A stretch of 64,000 nucleotides of DNA from Chlamydiota bacterium (GCA_013288895.1 JABDAY010000004.1:1-64000); one strand, 5' to 3'. Shown: positions 18,629 to 28,669, numbered from the stretch's first letter. The notes: generated from the sequence alone by a model not told the origin. Made by a program: numbers and translations.

Positions 18629-20168
18629 ACCCTCTAGACACTCTTAGCACCTCTGCGCTTGTAGTCACTGCCTGTTTCACCAAAAAGCCCCCTTCTTTAC
18701 GAAGTGTCAGCATTCCTGTTTCAAAGGCTATTTTTTGGAGCTCCGTAGCATCAGCACTTTGGACAATCTGCCTTTTAATAGAGCCTGTGACATTCATGAG
18801 TTCGTAGATCCCACATCTCCCTTTATAGCCTGTATTAAAACAGTGCTCACAGCCACTGCCTTTAAAAAGCTCGTCCGCTTCTATCCCAAGTTCAGTCAAT
18901 TCTCTTTGGGTAGGGGCATAAGAGATCCGGCAATGGGGACATATTTTTCTTACTAGACGTTGAGCCAAAACTCCCACAATAGATGAGGATAATAAATAAG
19001 GCTCAATTCCCATATCTACGAGCCTTGTGATGGCAGAAGGGGCGTCATTAGTATGGAGTGTGCTTAATACAAGATGACCTGTAAGAGAGGCCTGTATCGC
19101 AATTTCCGCGGTTTCTCTATCTCGTATCTCTCCAATCATGATCACATCTGGATCTTGACGTAAAATATGACGGAGCCCCGTTGCAAAAGTTAAATTGATT
19201 TTAGGATTTACCCCGATTTGGGCCATCCCTTGTAATTTATATTCTACCGGATCTTCAATAGTCATGATGTTGATCTCTGCAGAATTAATCTCAGAAAGGG
19301 CGCTGTAGAGCGTTGTCGTTTTTCCACTACCTGTAGGGCCGGTGACCAAAAAGATCCCTTCGCTTAATCGGATTTGCCTATTAAAAGAATCAAGAACCTC
19401 AGGTCTTATCCCTAATTTATTTAAACCCACGAGTACGTTACTCTTATCTAAAATCCTGAGCACAATCCTTTCTCCAAAAACAGTGGGGACGGTACTTACT
19501 CGAAAATCGATCTGCTTTTTCCCCATCTTAAGTTTGATCCGCCCATCTTGGGGAAGGCGATGCTCTGCAATGTCGAGCTTCGACATCACTTTAATCCGCG
19601 TGATTAATTGGGTCTGATACTCTTTTGGAGGGGCATGACGCATCTGAAGGACGCCGTCGATTCTGTAACGGACCCCCATCCCATGCTCTAAAGGTTCAAA
19701 ATGGACATCGGACGCTCCTTGTCCAATGGCCTCCATAAGCATCATATTGAGCATTTTGATCACAGGAGAATCTGACACTTGCTCAAAAAGATCGTAGCCA
19801 TCTTCCTCTTCTTCAGAAGGTTTCCCTTTGGCCTCGTCATAAAGACTTTGCATTAAAATGGAAGCTGCGTCCTCTTTTTGATGGTAACACTTGTCAATGG
19901 CCGTTTCGATCACCTCTTTCGGACAAAGGATCTCTTGGACCTCTAGCTTAGTTTGAAGCCTTACCTCTTCGAGAGCCTCCATTTGGAAAGGGGAGGAAAT
20001 GGCAACTAGAAGCTTACCCTCTTTTTCACCTATGGGCAGCAAGGTATGTTGTTTAGCAAATGCATAAGTAACTTTTTGAATTTTCTCTAAGACAAATTCA
20101 GCATCTGTTAGATCTTTGAGGACCGAGAGGCCAAACTTTAAACCTATTTCTTCGATATTATCTGTCAT
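18609..20168 (-). CDS. gspE: Type II secretion ATPase GspE
   Basis: GPTGSGKTTTLYSAL; TIEDPVEYKL; RHILRQDPDVIMIGEIRDRETAEIA; CPHCR/CEHC. Confidence 0.94.
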   Translation of the reverse strand: MTDNIEEIGLKFGLSVLKDLTDAEFVLEKIQKVTYAFAKQHTLLPIGEKEGKLLVAISSPFQMEALEEVRLQTKLEVQEILCPKEVIETAIDKCYHQKEDAASILMQSLYDEAKGKPSEEEEDGYDLFEQVSDSPVIKMLNMMLMEAIGQGASDVHFEPLEHGMGVRYRIDGVLQMRHAPPKEYQTQLITRIKVMSKLDIAEHRLPQDGRIKLKMGKKQIDFRVSTVPTVFGERIVLRILDKSNVLVGLNKLGIRPEVLDSFNRQIRLSEGIFLVTGPTGSGKTTTLYSALSEINSAEINIMTIEDPVEYKLQGMAQIGVNPKINLTFATGLRHILRQDPDVIMIGEIRDRETAEIAIQASLTGHLVLSTLHTNDAPSAITRLVDMGIEPYLLSSSIVGVLAQRLVRKICPHCRISYAPTQRELTELGIEADELFKGSGCEHCFNTGYKGRCGIYELMNVTGSIKRQIVQSADATELQKIAFETGMLTLRKEGGFLVKQAVTTSAEVLRVSRGCDDASL

Positions 20169-22476
20169 GGAAAAACATCTTCATGCTGTTACGGAAAAAT
20201 TTCCTCTCTTCTTTTTTTCTAGCTTCCACTAGACACTCTAAAAATTCGGGGATGTCACCAGGACGCTTGCTCAATTCCTCTGTGCGGAAACAATCCAGCT
20301 GCTCTTGAGGATCAAGGATAATTGTGGGGGTGATAAAGAAGAACATCTCAGTATTATGATCGATGAGCTTGGTGCTTCCAAAAAACATCCCAATACCAGG
20401 AAGTTCTCCAAGGAAAGGGACTTTTTCTTCAGTGTCCTGGATCACTTTTTTCCTGAGGCCTCCAATAATCACAGTCTGACCATCAACCACTCTCACCTCA
20501 TTCTGAATATGCCTTCTACTGACAACCGGTCTATCTTCTTTATCGGTTTTAGGTGTGTCAAAGGTGATATCTGTCTGAAGGGTGATAAATCCACTGCATT
20601 CTTCTTCCTGATCTGGGAGATGGATGGTCGGGGTCAATTCAATAGTGATCCCATATTGAGCACGAGTGAAGGATTTTTCAAAGGCTATCCCTTTATTAGT
20701 ATCCACAGGTGCAGCGCCGTTATTAATCGACATCTCATCGACGATCGAAATCATCGCCGGTGTTTGGTTCACAGTGATCACAGAAGGGGCAGCATTCAAC
20801 TGGATGTCTTCTTGGGTCATCAAAAAGCTGTAGATCACCTCATAAGCTGGGAAATGTTTGCTTTTGTGCCCCTTAAACATAAATTCAAGAAGTCCCGAAA
20901 GGAGATTATGGTGGTTCTCCTCTTTGCGGATATTATTAAATCCATTGTAAGTGGCATTCCCATTCCTGCTCCCTATCTTTAAGAAATCCAGACCAAAACT
21001 GTTTTTAGTATTGAGCTGTTTTTCAAATAGAAGGACTTCGATCTGGACCATCTTTTTTGGGACGTCAAGCTTCCGGAGGAGATCTTTAATTTTTGCAAGC
21101 GCATCCCTCCTTACAACCATGAGAAGATTTCCGGTCTTAGGTTCGGGGATGAAGTGATCTGAATAGTTTTCCTCTACTTTTACAGTGCCGGAAGCTGCCG
21201 GCTGCAATGGGGTAGGTGTAACGACAAGAGGAGGGGTGGAAGGGTATCCATCTGGAGGAACTCTCCCTGTTGGGCTTTGCTGCGCATAGGAAGCTTCTAA
21301 ATTTTCTCTAGGCCCTTCAGGATTGATAAGGAGTAAAGTAGAATAGACTTTCTCTAATACCTTTGCTAAATCAGAAGGGTCGCTATGGCGGCAGCCATAG
21401 ATAAAAACGGTCATCTCAGAGGGATCTTGCAACTGCTCTTCTGTATCTTTAACAATTTTCTCACCTCTATCAACCGCTTCTTGCTGTCCTATCAATATGA
21501 GGGCATTTGTTTGACCAAGAGCAAAAATCGAGAGTCCTTCTTGCTCTACCTTTCCAAAGGGAGCTCTCCCTTTCTCTATCGCCTCTCCAAAGAAGGTGGA
21601 GAGGATTTTTTCCATTTCTTTCACCCCCATTTTTGTAACGGGGACAACTCTAGAGACTTTCCCTTTCGATTCTTCCCAAACGGTGCCATAGAGATTTAAG
21701 AGCTTAGTCACTTCTTCTTTTGAGGAAACAATCGCTATCTTGCTTCCTACTTGATAAACGAATGTCTGCTTTACGTCGGCAAACCTCTCAAAAAATTGAA
21801 ATACACTTTTTACCTGTTCCAACGGGGGGGATAATAGATAAAAAATCCTCAGTCCATCCGGGATAAAAGCCAGACTGTCTGGGTTAGAGGCTATGGCGCC
21901 CACAGAAGAGGGGTCTTGCTTAAAAACGTAGAGCTGACGCGCGTAGGGATTGATCTTTTTCACTCCTATCCCATTATGAGCCAGAATAATTTCTAAAACC
22001 TCTCCCCAAGATTCCCTAGGAACAGGAATTCCTGAATGTATATTGAGTTTGAGATGCATCATTTCTGGGGGGACTATGTATACATAATCCATCGCCCCAT
22101 ATTCCATGACAAGCTGCGCTAAAGTGGTCTCCTCCTGATCCCAGAAGCCATATCCATCTTCTTCTTTTTTAGCTTCTGTGACGGATTGGTCCCTCCAATT
22201 ATTTTCTAATTCTAAAATTTTCCCCTTCTTTTGATTAATTTGCCCCAGGAGAAACTGATATTCTTCATCAGATGCCTCCCTTCGAAAGAGCTCCGTACTC
22301 TCTTTATAACAGATTTCCAGTTCCTTTCTGAGAGAACATAGCTCCGTATTTACCCTCTCCAAAAGGGCATCAGCAGATTCTTTTGATTCCTCTCTCTTAT
22401 CTTTTTTCCCGGCAATAGTTTGAGAAAAAAGGGATAGAGATAAAACAATAATAATAAAACTAATTTTTAGTATCAA
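20158..22476 (-). CDS. gspD: Type II secretion secretin GspD-like
   Basis: Secretin domain (VQIEVLLFEKQLNTKNSFGLDF; VRVVDGQTVIIGGLRKK), N-domain repeats. Confidence 0.88.
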   Translation of the reverse strand: MILKISFIIIVLSLSLFSQTIAGKKDKREESKESADALLERVNTELCSLRKELEICYKESTELFRREASDEEYQFLLGQINQKKGKILELENNWRDQSVTEAKKEEDGYGFWDQEETTLAQLVMEYGAMDYVYIVPPEMMHLKLNIHSGIPVPRESWGEVLEIILAHNGIGVKKINPYARQLYVFKQDPSSVGAIASNPDSLAFIPDGLRIFYLLSPPLEQVKSVFQFFERFADVKQTFVYQVGSKIAIVSSKEEVTKLLNLYGTVWEESKGKVSRVVPVTKMGVKEMEKILSTFFGEAIEKGRAPFGKVEQEGLSIFALGQTNALILIGQQEAVDRGEKIVKDTEEQLQDPSEMTVFIYGCRHSDPSDLAKVLEKVYSTLLLINPEGPRENLEASYAQQSPTGRVPPDGYPSTPPLVVTPTPLQPAASGTVKVEENYSDHFIPEPKTGNLLMVVRRDALAKIKDLLRKLDVPKKMVQIEVLLFEKQLNTKNSFGLDFLKIGSRNGNATYNGFNNIRKEENHHNLLSGLLEFMFKGHKSKHFPAYEVIYSFLMTQEDIQLNAAPSVITVNQTPAMISIVDEMSINNGAAPVDTNKGIAFEKSFTRAQYGITIELTPTIHLPDQEEECSGFITLQTDITFDTPKTDKEDRPVVSRRHIQNEVRVVDGQTVIIGGLRKKVIQDTEEKVPFLGELPGIGMFFGSTKLIDHNTEMFFFITPTIILDPQEQLDCFRTEELSKRPGDIPEFLECLVEARKKEERKFFRNSMKMFFHDR

Positions 22477-23653
22477 AAGACGCTCTCTTTTTATTCTTTA
22501 TTTTCTTTTCTTCATTAAGAAAAATGGTTACTTTCGATATTTGACTTCTGTTTTCATCAAAAATCTGCCCCTTTATTAACATTTTTCCCTGTTCTTTTTC
22601 AAGGGAATCAAAAACAAAAAGTTCTCCCTGTACTTTATGATTCAAAAAATCCTCGATTTCCGAGAGGCGCCTTAGCTTATGCCAACCGTCGGAAATTTTT
22701 AATAACCAATCACCTGGCTTAAGCAACATCCTTTTTTTTCCAATAATGCAGGAAATCTGGTTTGAGGTTCTAAGCCTCATCGCAGTGATCACATCTTCCA
22801 TTCGGAGCGTTATGCGAGGCTGCATAGTTTTTTGAATCTTATGTTGAAATAAGTTAAATCCCTCTTCATCCCAGGCAATAATCTCCATTTCATTTCCACT
22901 GACTGTTTTAATAAATGCTAAGGAGCCATCAACAGGCGCTGAAACTTTCCATTCTCCTTCTTTCCAAACAAGATAATCTCCCGCTTGCACATAACAAGCA
23001 TACCCCTTAAAAAGAATTTTTTGCTTGAGCGCGTCCTCTTTATATTCCTCTCCCGCATACGCTTCGATAAATTTATCATTTCCGGTCCAAATAGCCTCTT
23101 TTAACGCATTAAAAGGTTCAAGGCAATTGCTAAGATGCCCTTCCCAGCTTTGCGCATAGAAACGCCCCTCTTCCAAGCCTCCCACTTCAATCATGATCGA
23201 AGCATCTGAAAGAACAGGCTTAATCCATAGGGGAGTTGCTTTTTCAGAAAAATGGTATTCACCACCCTTTTGGTCCAAATAAATCAGGTTTCCGGCAGTC
23301 ACGACTTTTTCTTCATTTCCATTTTTTATCCCAAGCAAAAGATCAGATTTACCCGGGCGGGTGTTTCTTGCTATTACAACAATCTCTTTCCTAACTGCAT
23401 GCAGAAATTTCGATAATTGCCCTTCATTTAATGATAATGGTCCACTTCCAATTGTTTCATATAAGTAATTGGGCTTAGCCGATTTAACTATGACACCCCC
23501 CTTCTTTGAACCGCTTATTTCATAAGTGCTGCCAAAGAAAAAAAGAAGTGCGCCCAAGATAAACAAAACAAAAACAGAAAAGAAAACTCTTTGGGCATTT
23601 GCAAAGAACTTATCTACCTTAAATGGACAATCAGACCCAAGCATATGGGACAA
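22460..23653 (-). CDS. Hypothetical single-TM protein at head of T2SS block (possible GspC-position protein)
   Basis: N-terminal TM, overlaps gspD start; no firm family recognised. Confidence 0.55.
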   Translation of the reverse strand: MSHMLGSDCPFKVDKFFANAQRVFFSVFVLFILGALLFFFGSTYEISGSKKGGVIVKSAKPNYLYETIGSGPLSLNEGQLSKFLHAVRKEIVVIARNTRPGKSDLLLGIKNGNEEKVVTAGNLIYLDQKGGEYHFSEKATPLWIKPVLSDASIMIEVGGLEEGRFYAQSWEGHLSNCLEPFNALKEAIWTGNDKFIEAYAGEEYKEDALKQKILFKGYACYVQAGDYLVWKEGEWKVSAPVDGSLAFIKTVSGNEMEIIAWDEEGFNLFQHKIQKTMQPRITLRMEDVITAMRLRTSNQISCIIGKKRMLLKPGDWLLKISDGWHKLRRLSEIEDFLNHKVQGELFVFDSLEKEQGKMLIKGQIFDENRSQISKVTIFLNEEKKIKNKKRASFDTKN

Positions 23654-23727
23654 TTCTAGAAGAACTAGAAAAAAAACGATAGATAATAATTTATTTAATC
23701 CTTAGAGTAAAGAAAAGAGAGGTATGT

Positions 23728-24111
23728 ATGGCTGATAATAAAAAGGAAGGGGTAACCGTGAAAGAAATCGAAGAGTTCACAAAAAAACATCGTTTTGAAG
23801 TTTTCTTCTGCTTAGAATTTATCTTTGCTTGTTTCTTTAGTTTTGTTTTCTTTGGACCAGCATGGGCGGTTATTTTTGCTGCTGTAGGGGGAATTATCGG
23901 AGTTGTTTTCCACGCGAAAGTAGACAAGATATGCGAAAAAGCACTTAATTATATCTTTAAGCAAGAAGAGATGACTCAATTGGTATTGGGGATAGTAGGA
24001 ATCATTATCGCAATCTTCCTCCCTCCTCTCATTTTCTTAAAGCTCGGCCTACACGGCGGAAAAGACCTCCACAGAATGTCCATGGACAGCTTCTCCCAAT
24101 ACAGAAAATAG
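23728..24111 (+). CDS. Small membrane protein with closely spaced hydrophobic segments
   Basis: VFFCLEFIFACFFSFVFFGPAWAVIFAAVGGIIGVVF plus third hydrophobic segment; preceded by agagaggt RBS-like sequence. Confidence 0.6.
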   Translation: MADNKKEGVTVKEIEEFTKKHRFEVFFCLEFIFACFFSFVFFGPAWAVIFAAVGGIIGVVFHAKVDKICEKALNYIFKQEEMTQLVLGIVGIIIAIFLPPLIFLKLGLHGGKDLHRMSMDSFSQYRK

Positions 24112-24158
24112 AAGATAGAAGATAGAAGAGAATTTCTTTTATTATTATCGATATATTT

Positions 24159-24280
24159 GACATGTCGGGTTCCGTGCGCTTACGCCACGTCCCCGTTGCT
24201 CGCTAAAAAAAGAGACATTTAGTCTCTTTTTCAAGCAAAGCAACGGGGACGTGGCGTAAGCGCACGGAACCCGACATGTC
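24159..24280. repeat. Near-perfect 122 bp palindrome between convergent genes
   Basis: 42 bp perfect outer arms (gacatgtcgggttccgtgcgcttacgccacgtccccgttgct / complement) plus inner aaaaagagac-attta-gtctcttttt stem. Confidence 0.92.
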
Positions 24281-24311
24281 TATTTATCGATAAAAACAAA
24301 ATAAAATACAT

Positions 24312-24872
24312 TTATTTAGAGGTTACCAATTGCTTTTTTCTTTCTTTTAGGTAGTCGGAGAGGGAGATGCTTTGGTCCTTGAAGCTCTCCTCTAGTAGGG
24401 AGTAGCTTTGGGGGTTGTTTTGGAGGTCTTCGATAGCTTGCAATTCTTCTTGAGGAGAACCCACTTCTTTTTCTAAAGAAACAATCCTTAGCAAATTGTA
24501 TGCATAGAGGAAAGAACCATGATCAGGGCCTAATGTTTGCTTGAGCTTTTTCGCCGCTTCGAGCGCGCTCTTAAACTCTTTATTATTAATTAAAATCGAT
24601 GTTTTGGAAAAATCTTCATAATAGCCTGTTAAGCCTCCAACTCTTTTAAATACTCTGGAAATATATGGAGCAAGCTCCCCACTCGTTTTCCCTTCTATGA
24701 ACTGCTGAATAAAAATTGCATCATTCTTAAGTGGAGCATCCCCTTTGGCATCTTTAATGAAAAAATGATAGCTTAAAAGGACTATGCCAAGGAGCGTTGC
24801 CACCCCGTAAAGCAAATTCGAGGAATTCTCTCTTGCCCAACCTATGTAATTCAATACTCTATTGTTATCCAT
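24312..24872 (-). CDS. Hypothetical membrane-anchored protein
   Basis: 186-aa ORF, one N-terminal TM helix, helical remainder. Confidence 0.55.
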   Translation of the reverse strand: MDNNRVLNYIGWARENSSNLLYGVATLLGIVLLSYHFFIKDAKGDAPLKNDAIFIQQFIEGKTSGELAPYISRVFKRVGGLTGYYEDFSKTSILINNKEFKSALEAAKKLKQTLGPDHGSFLYAYNLLRIVSLEKEVGSPQEELQAIEDLQNNPQSYSLLEESFKDQSISLSDYLKERKKQLVTSK

Positions 24873-24884
24873 GTGTTAACTCTA

Positions 24885-25974
24885 TCAGGAAAGGACAGTT
24901 TTGTAAACTAATTCCATTTCAGTAAGGGTTTTGTCAAAGGTAAATTTTTCCAGAACATGCGCGTGGGCATTGGAACCAAGGGTCGTCCTAAGCTCTGGAT
25001 TCTGTATAAGACGAACTACCGCATCCTTTACTTGCTCCGGAGAGAAGGGGGCTACATGTAAACCTGTTTTACAGTTAATGCATACTTCAGGAAGGCCTCC
25101 TATGGTTGTAGTGATGAGAGGTCTTTTTAGAAACGCTGCTTGCAGGCTTGCTTGCGAGACCCCCTCATGGGCGGTACTCAAAAGGACAAAAATATCCATT
25201 GCGGCAATCGCTGCATAGGGTGAATCCAAATGCCTTGTGAAGGTAAAAACATCATTTAACCCAAGAGAAGCAGCTTTTTCGATATATTTCTCCACATGCC
25301 CCCCCCCCTACAACTACCCACTTTACATTCTTCATGTCTTTTAGAAGGAGCGCCGCCTGCATTAAATCATCAATCCCTTTCCAAGACCTAACAAAGCAGG
25401 CCGTCCCAATCAGAATGTCATCCAGTTTCAGCCCAAGGCTGTTTCTAAAAGCCAAAACATCCTCATAAGTGAAGGTAACTTTTGAAGGCTGCACCCCCGT
25501 AGGGATACATTTAATCGCGAAGGGGGAGAGGTTTGATTGGGAGCAGATAGCTGGAATAATTGATGAAGAGGTGGTCACTACAAAATCGGCTAGATAATTG
25601 TATAAAAGCCGGCTGTTTAACCCTTTTTTAATAGCGGTTGACAAATGGCGTGTACGTACAACTTTCTTCCCGGAAAACCTCGATGCAAAGCCTCCTGTCC
25701 ACGCGTCCAATGATGAATGGGTATTGATAATTTCAACATCGTGTTTTTTAATGATTTGGAGGAGCTTTAAAAAAGTTAACGGCAAGGCATATCTTTTGAA
25801 ACTCACTTCATAAACTGTAAATCCTTCTTTTCTTGCCTCTCTTACAAGGCCGCCTCCCTTTGCAACGGCGAAAATAATCTCATACCCTTTTTTCCTCATT
25901 CCCAGGGCCTCATTCAGTATTCTGATCTCTTGCCCTCCCCATCCAGACGAACTCTCTGTATGTAAAACCGTCAT
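24885..25974 (-). pseudogene. GT4-like glycosyltransferase split by a +1 frameshift at a poly-G tract (possibly phase variable)
   Basis: ORF 25252-25974 (LHTESSSGWGGQEIRILNEAL) and ORF 24885-25295 (LLSTAHEGVSQASLQAAFLKRPLITTTIGGLPEV) are two halves of one GT; joined in frame if the C10 tract at 25299-25308 were C9. Confidence 0.85.
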
Positions 25975-26966
25975 TACACCTCCATACTATTTAAAATTTT
26001 CCGGTGCCCCGAAGAGAAAGGGAGCTTTTTTAACTCATCCCACAATATCCATTCATACCCATCTACAGGCTCCCCGGCTTTAACTTGCCAAATCGAGGGA
26101 TAAAGATGAGCCCTATATTTAGTAAACGTATGGGTAACCTTAGGAAGATCTCCCCCATAAACAACGTTTAAACCAAACAACTGCGACTGATCGATTTTTT
26201 GCTCAAAATAAGGAAATTCATAAAGATCCGCCATCACTTTTCCTCTCTTCTCTTTACGCACAAGCACGTGCTTATCAAACCTTAATATCGCGATATGGCG
26301 TAAAAGTACAATAGTTTTCTTTTTATCCTTAGGGGTAGGGATCATTTCCGTCATCTCTTTAGCCCTAGCCAAGCATTTCTCCTTCAATGGGCAAACAAAA
26401 CACTCTGGCCTTTTCTTACAAACAAGAGCGCCAAGCTCAATCAATGCTTCCATAACGACATGGGGCTCCCTATCCGGCAAAATCCCTTCTGTAAGCTCAG
26501 GAACCCTCTTTTCAGACAAAAAATAACGGGAAATCACCCTATGGACATTTGCGTCCACAGCTGCCTTCTTCTTGTGGAAAGCAAAGCTAAGAATGGCTCC
26601 TATAGTATAAGGCCCAAGTCCCTTTATTTTTTTGAGCTCCTCCTCCTTACCTGGCACCCGTCCTCCAAAACATTCGACGATATACTTCGCCCCTTCGTGC
26701 ATATTCCGTGCACGGGAATAATACCCCAGCCCCTCCCAGGCTTTAATCACCTTTTCAATAGGAGCTGCAGCCAAACTCTCAATATCTGGAAACTCCCTCA
26801 TCCAATGCAAAAAGTAGGGAATAACCACAGAAGCCTGCGTCTGCTGGAGCATGATCTCCGACACCCACACCTCATAAGGACTCGGATTTTCTCTCCAGGG
26901 GAAATCCCTTTTGACCTCCAAAAACCAAGCCTTAAGCTCATCAATAGGAAAATTTTGCATAGCCAT
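25974..26966 (-). CDS. mutY: A/G-specific adenine glycosylase
   Basis: WFLEVKRDFPWRENPSPYEVWVSEIMLQQTQ; GLGPYTIGAILSFAF; VDANVHRVISRYF; Cys cluster CKKRPECFVCPLKEKC. Confidence 0.93.
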   Translation of the reverse strand: MAMQNFPIDELKAWFLEVKRDFPWRENPSPYEVWVSEIMLQQTQASVVIPYFLHWMREFPDIESLAAAPIEKVIKAWEGLGYYSRARNMHEGAKYIVECFGGRVPGKEEELKKIKGLGPYTIGAILSFAFHKKKAAVDANVHRVISRYFLSEKRVPELTEGILPDREPHVVMEALIELGALVCKKRPECFVCPLKEKCLARAKEMTEMIPTPKDKKKTIVLLRHIAILRFDKHVLVRKEKRGKVMADLYEFPYFEQKIDQSQLFGLNVVYGGDLPKVTHTFTKYRAHLYPSIWQVKAGEPVDGYEWILWDELKKLPFSSGHRKILNSMEV

Positions 26967-27023
26967 AAGTAATTATTGCCGGAAAAATAGAATACATACG
27001 AGCTTTCTTTATTGCGAAGCAAT

Positions 27024-27326
27024 TTTGGAGAGGTAATTGCAAAAGTCTATCTTAAACCACGAAGTGGTAATCAAATCGCGTAGCGATGGCAGTTGCTAGC
27101 CGGGGGTGACCAGCGGGAACCCCCGTAAAACGTTCACCCCCACATCAGAGCCGCGAACAGCGGCGACAGATGCAAAAAGAGTGTCGCCGCTTTTCGCGGC
27201 TCTGATGTGGGATGTGCATTTTCCGGGGGTTCCCGTTGGTCACCCCCGGCTAGCAACTGTAGCCGCATTCGCGACAAAATTACCACTTCGTGGTCTAAGA
27301 TAGACTTTTGCAATTACCTCCCAAAA
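27024..27326. repeat. ~300 bp palindromic repeat element, copy B
   Basis: ttttggagaggtaattgcaaaagtctatctta ... taagatagacttttgcaattacctcccaaaa; same internal blocks as copy A. Confidence 0.92.
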
Positions 27327-27443
27327 GCTCGCTAATGCTCGCTAAAGAAATCTCTTTCTCTCTTTCGTTCATTACTCATTACTCATCGTTCATCGTTTGC
27401 TTGTGGCCCACTTCTTGCAGCACTCTTCAAATAGAGGTGAACC

Positions 27444-27827
27444 ATGGATGATATTAAAATATTGATGCAAAAAGAGATTATCCTTATGCGAGAGGTTTTG
27501 GCTAATATGCACCAGGAAGAAGAATCTCTTAAAAGAAACGACCACTCCCTTTGGGCCAATGTCATTTCTCAAAGATGTGAAATCCTAGCCCTTTTGAGCC
27601 CCATCCGAGAGGAGAGGATTCTCGCATCCAAATTGATTGAATACTCAGACGACTGCGATATTCTCTCATTGCGGGACCAGATAATGGCCTTAATCGAAAG
27701 GATCAATATGCAAAACCATATGAATGAGCAGCTTTACAAAGTCGCTTTCCGTCCCCAAAGCGCCCTGCAGCCCGAGCCTCTGAAAAAGAAAAAATCCTCT
27801 ATTGCGACATACCCAGAGAATGGCTAA
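27444..27827 (+). CDS. Hypothetical helical protein
   Basis: 127-aa intact ORF, RBS-like gaggtga upstream; FlgN/chaperone-like helical composition only. Confidence 0.55.
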   Translation: MDDIKILMQKEIILMREVLANMHQEEESLKRNDHSLWANVISQRCEILALLSPIREERILASKLIEYSDDCDILSLRDQIMALIERINMQNHMNEQLYKVAFRPQSALQPEPLKKKKSSIATYPENG

Positions 27828-27882
27828 GATTTGGAGGATGAAAGCTGCCGGTCGGAAAGAAACTTATAAGTACGTATACAAC
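27789..27882 (+). repeat. 94 bp direct repeat, copy 1 (gene-junction duplication)
   Basis: aaaaaatcctctattgcgacatacccagagaatggctaagatttggaggatgaaagctgccggtcggaaagaaacttataagtacgtatacaac; copy 2 at 28576-28669 differs at one base. Confidence 0.95.
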
Positions 27883-27936
27883 TTGAAAAGCTTATTTCCA
27901 TTCCTTCTACAAAGAAGTTCCTATCAAGAGCATTAA
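27838..27936 (+). pseudogene. Collapsed remnant of a CDP-glycerol glycerophosphotransferase-like gene (start plus end only)
   Basis: 32-aa ORF MKAAGRKETYKYVYNLKSLFPFLLQRSSYQEH: N-terminus matches MKAAGLIYG (29897 gene), next part matches the C-terminus AREETYKYVFTN (30946 gene). Confidence 0.7.
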
Positions 27937-28394
27937 GCGCTTTTAAGATCCTCATCAATATCGATTGAGATGGGCGAACCTTTTCCACCTTTGCCCATCG
28001 ATAGGCTGTGAGGACTAATCGTGTTATAAAGATTACGGAATTCTTTATCCTTGGCACGTAGATAATTTAGTACATATAGACGGATATAGACATCTGCTGA
28101 TGCAGGTGCTTGAGTTCTGCTATTTTCCCATTTAACAACTGCTACATGACTTACCCCAAAAATCTTTCCGAAACTAGTAGTTGTCATATCTAGAAATTTT
28201 CTGATAAATTTCAATTCGGGACCGTTTAGCAATGTGGGTTTATAGAGAAGACAGCGTAGAACAGCCAGTTCTAATTTATGAAAATCAACATCTATCACCC
28301 ATTCTCCTATAACTTTTCTCATAGGAACATGGATCAGTTTTACAGGGAATCCAAAACCTTCATAAACAAATGTTTCTTTTTTTCTGTCTTTCAT
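27933..28394 (-). CDS. XRE/MqsA-like helix-turn-helix regulator (antitoxin-like)
   Basis: LNGPELKFIRKFLDMTTTSFGKIFGVSHVAVVKWENSRTQ helix-turn-helix; no partner toxin adjacent. Confidence 0.72.
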   Translation of the reverse strand: MKDRKKETFVYEGFGFPVKLIHVPMRKVIGEWVIDVDFHKLELAVLRCLLYKPTLLNGPELKFIRKFLDMTTTSFGKIFGVSHVAVVKWENSRTQAPASADVYIRLYVLNYLRAKDKEFRNLYNTISPHSLSMGKGGKGSPISIDIDEDLKSA

Positions 28395-28575
28395 TGTTTT
28401 TTCCTCGTTATCCTGATTACAGTGTATTTTTTAATCGTTTCTAAAAGGTTACACAATTGAGCAGGTTTATCATCTTTCACAAGCTATTTTCCTTTCTGCC
28501 TATATTGTAATAAAGTTACAGATTAATGAAAAGATAAATTTTTATCATACTTATAATGAACAAGTTAGAAATGGA

Positions 28576-28669
28576 AAAAAATCCTCTATTGCCACATACC
28601 CAGAGAATGGCTAAGATTTGGAGGATGAAAGCTGCCGGTCGGAAAGAAACTTATAAGTACGTATACAAC
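28576..28669 (+). repeat. 94 bp direct repeat, copy 2, with second start-plus-end gene scar
   Basis: Same sequence as 27789-27882 with one mismatch; encodes MKAAGRKETYKYVYN then stops. Confidence 0.95.

Noticed and set aside
27106-27303. ORF MTSGNPRKTFTPTSEPRTAATDAKRV...
   Set aside because: Open frame produced by palindromic repeat B, not an independent gene.
27933-28394. Complete toxin-antitoxin pair around the HTH protein
   Set aside because: No partner toxin ORF next to it; neighbouring sequence is the duplicated junction repeat.
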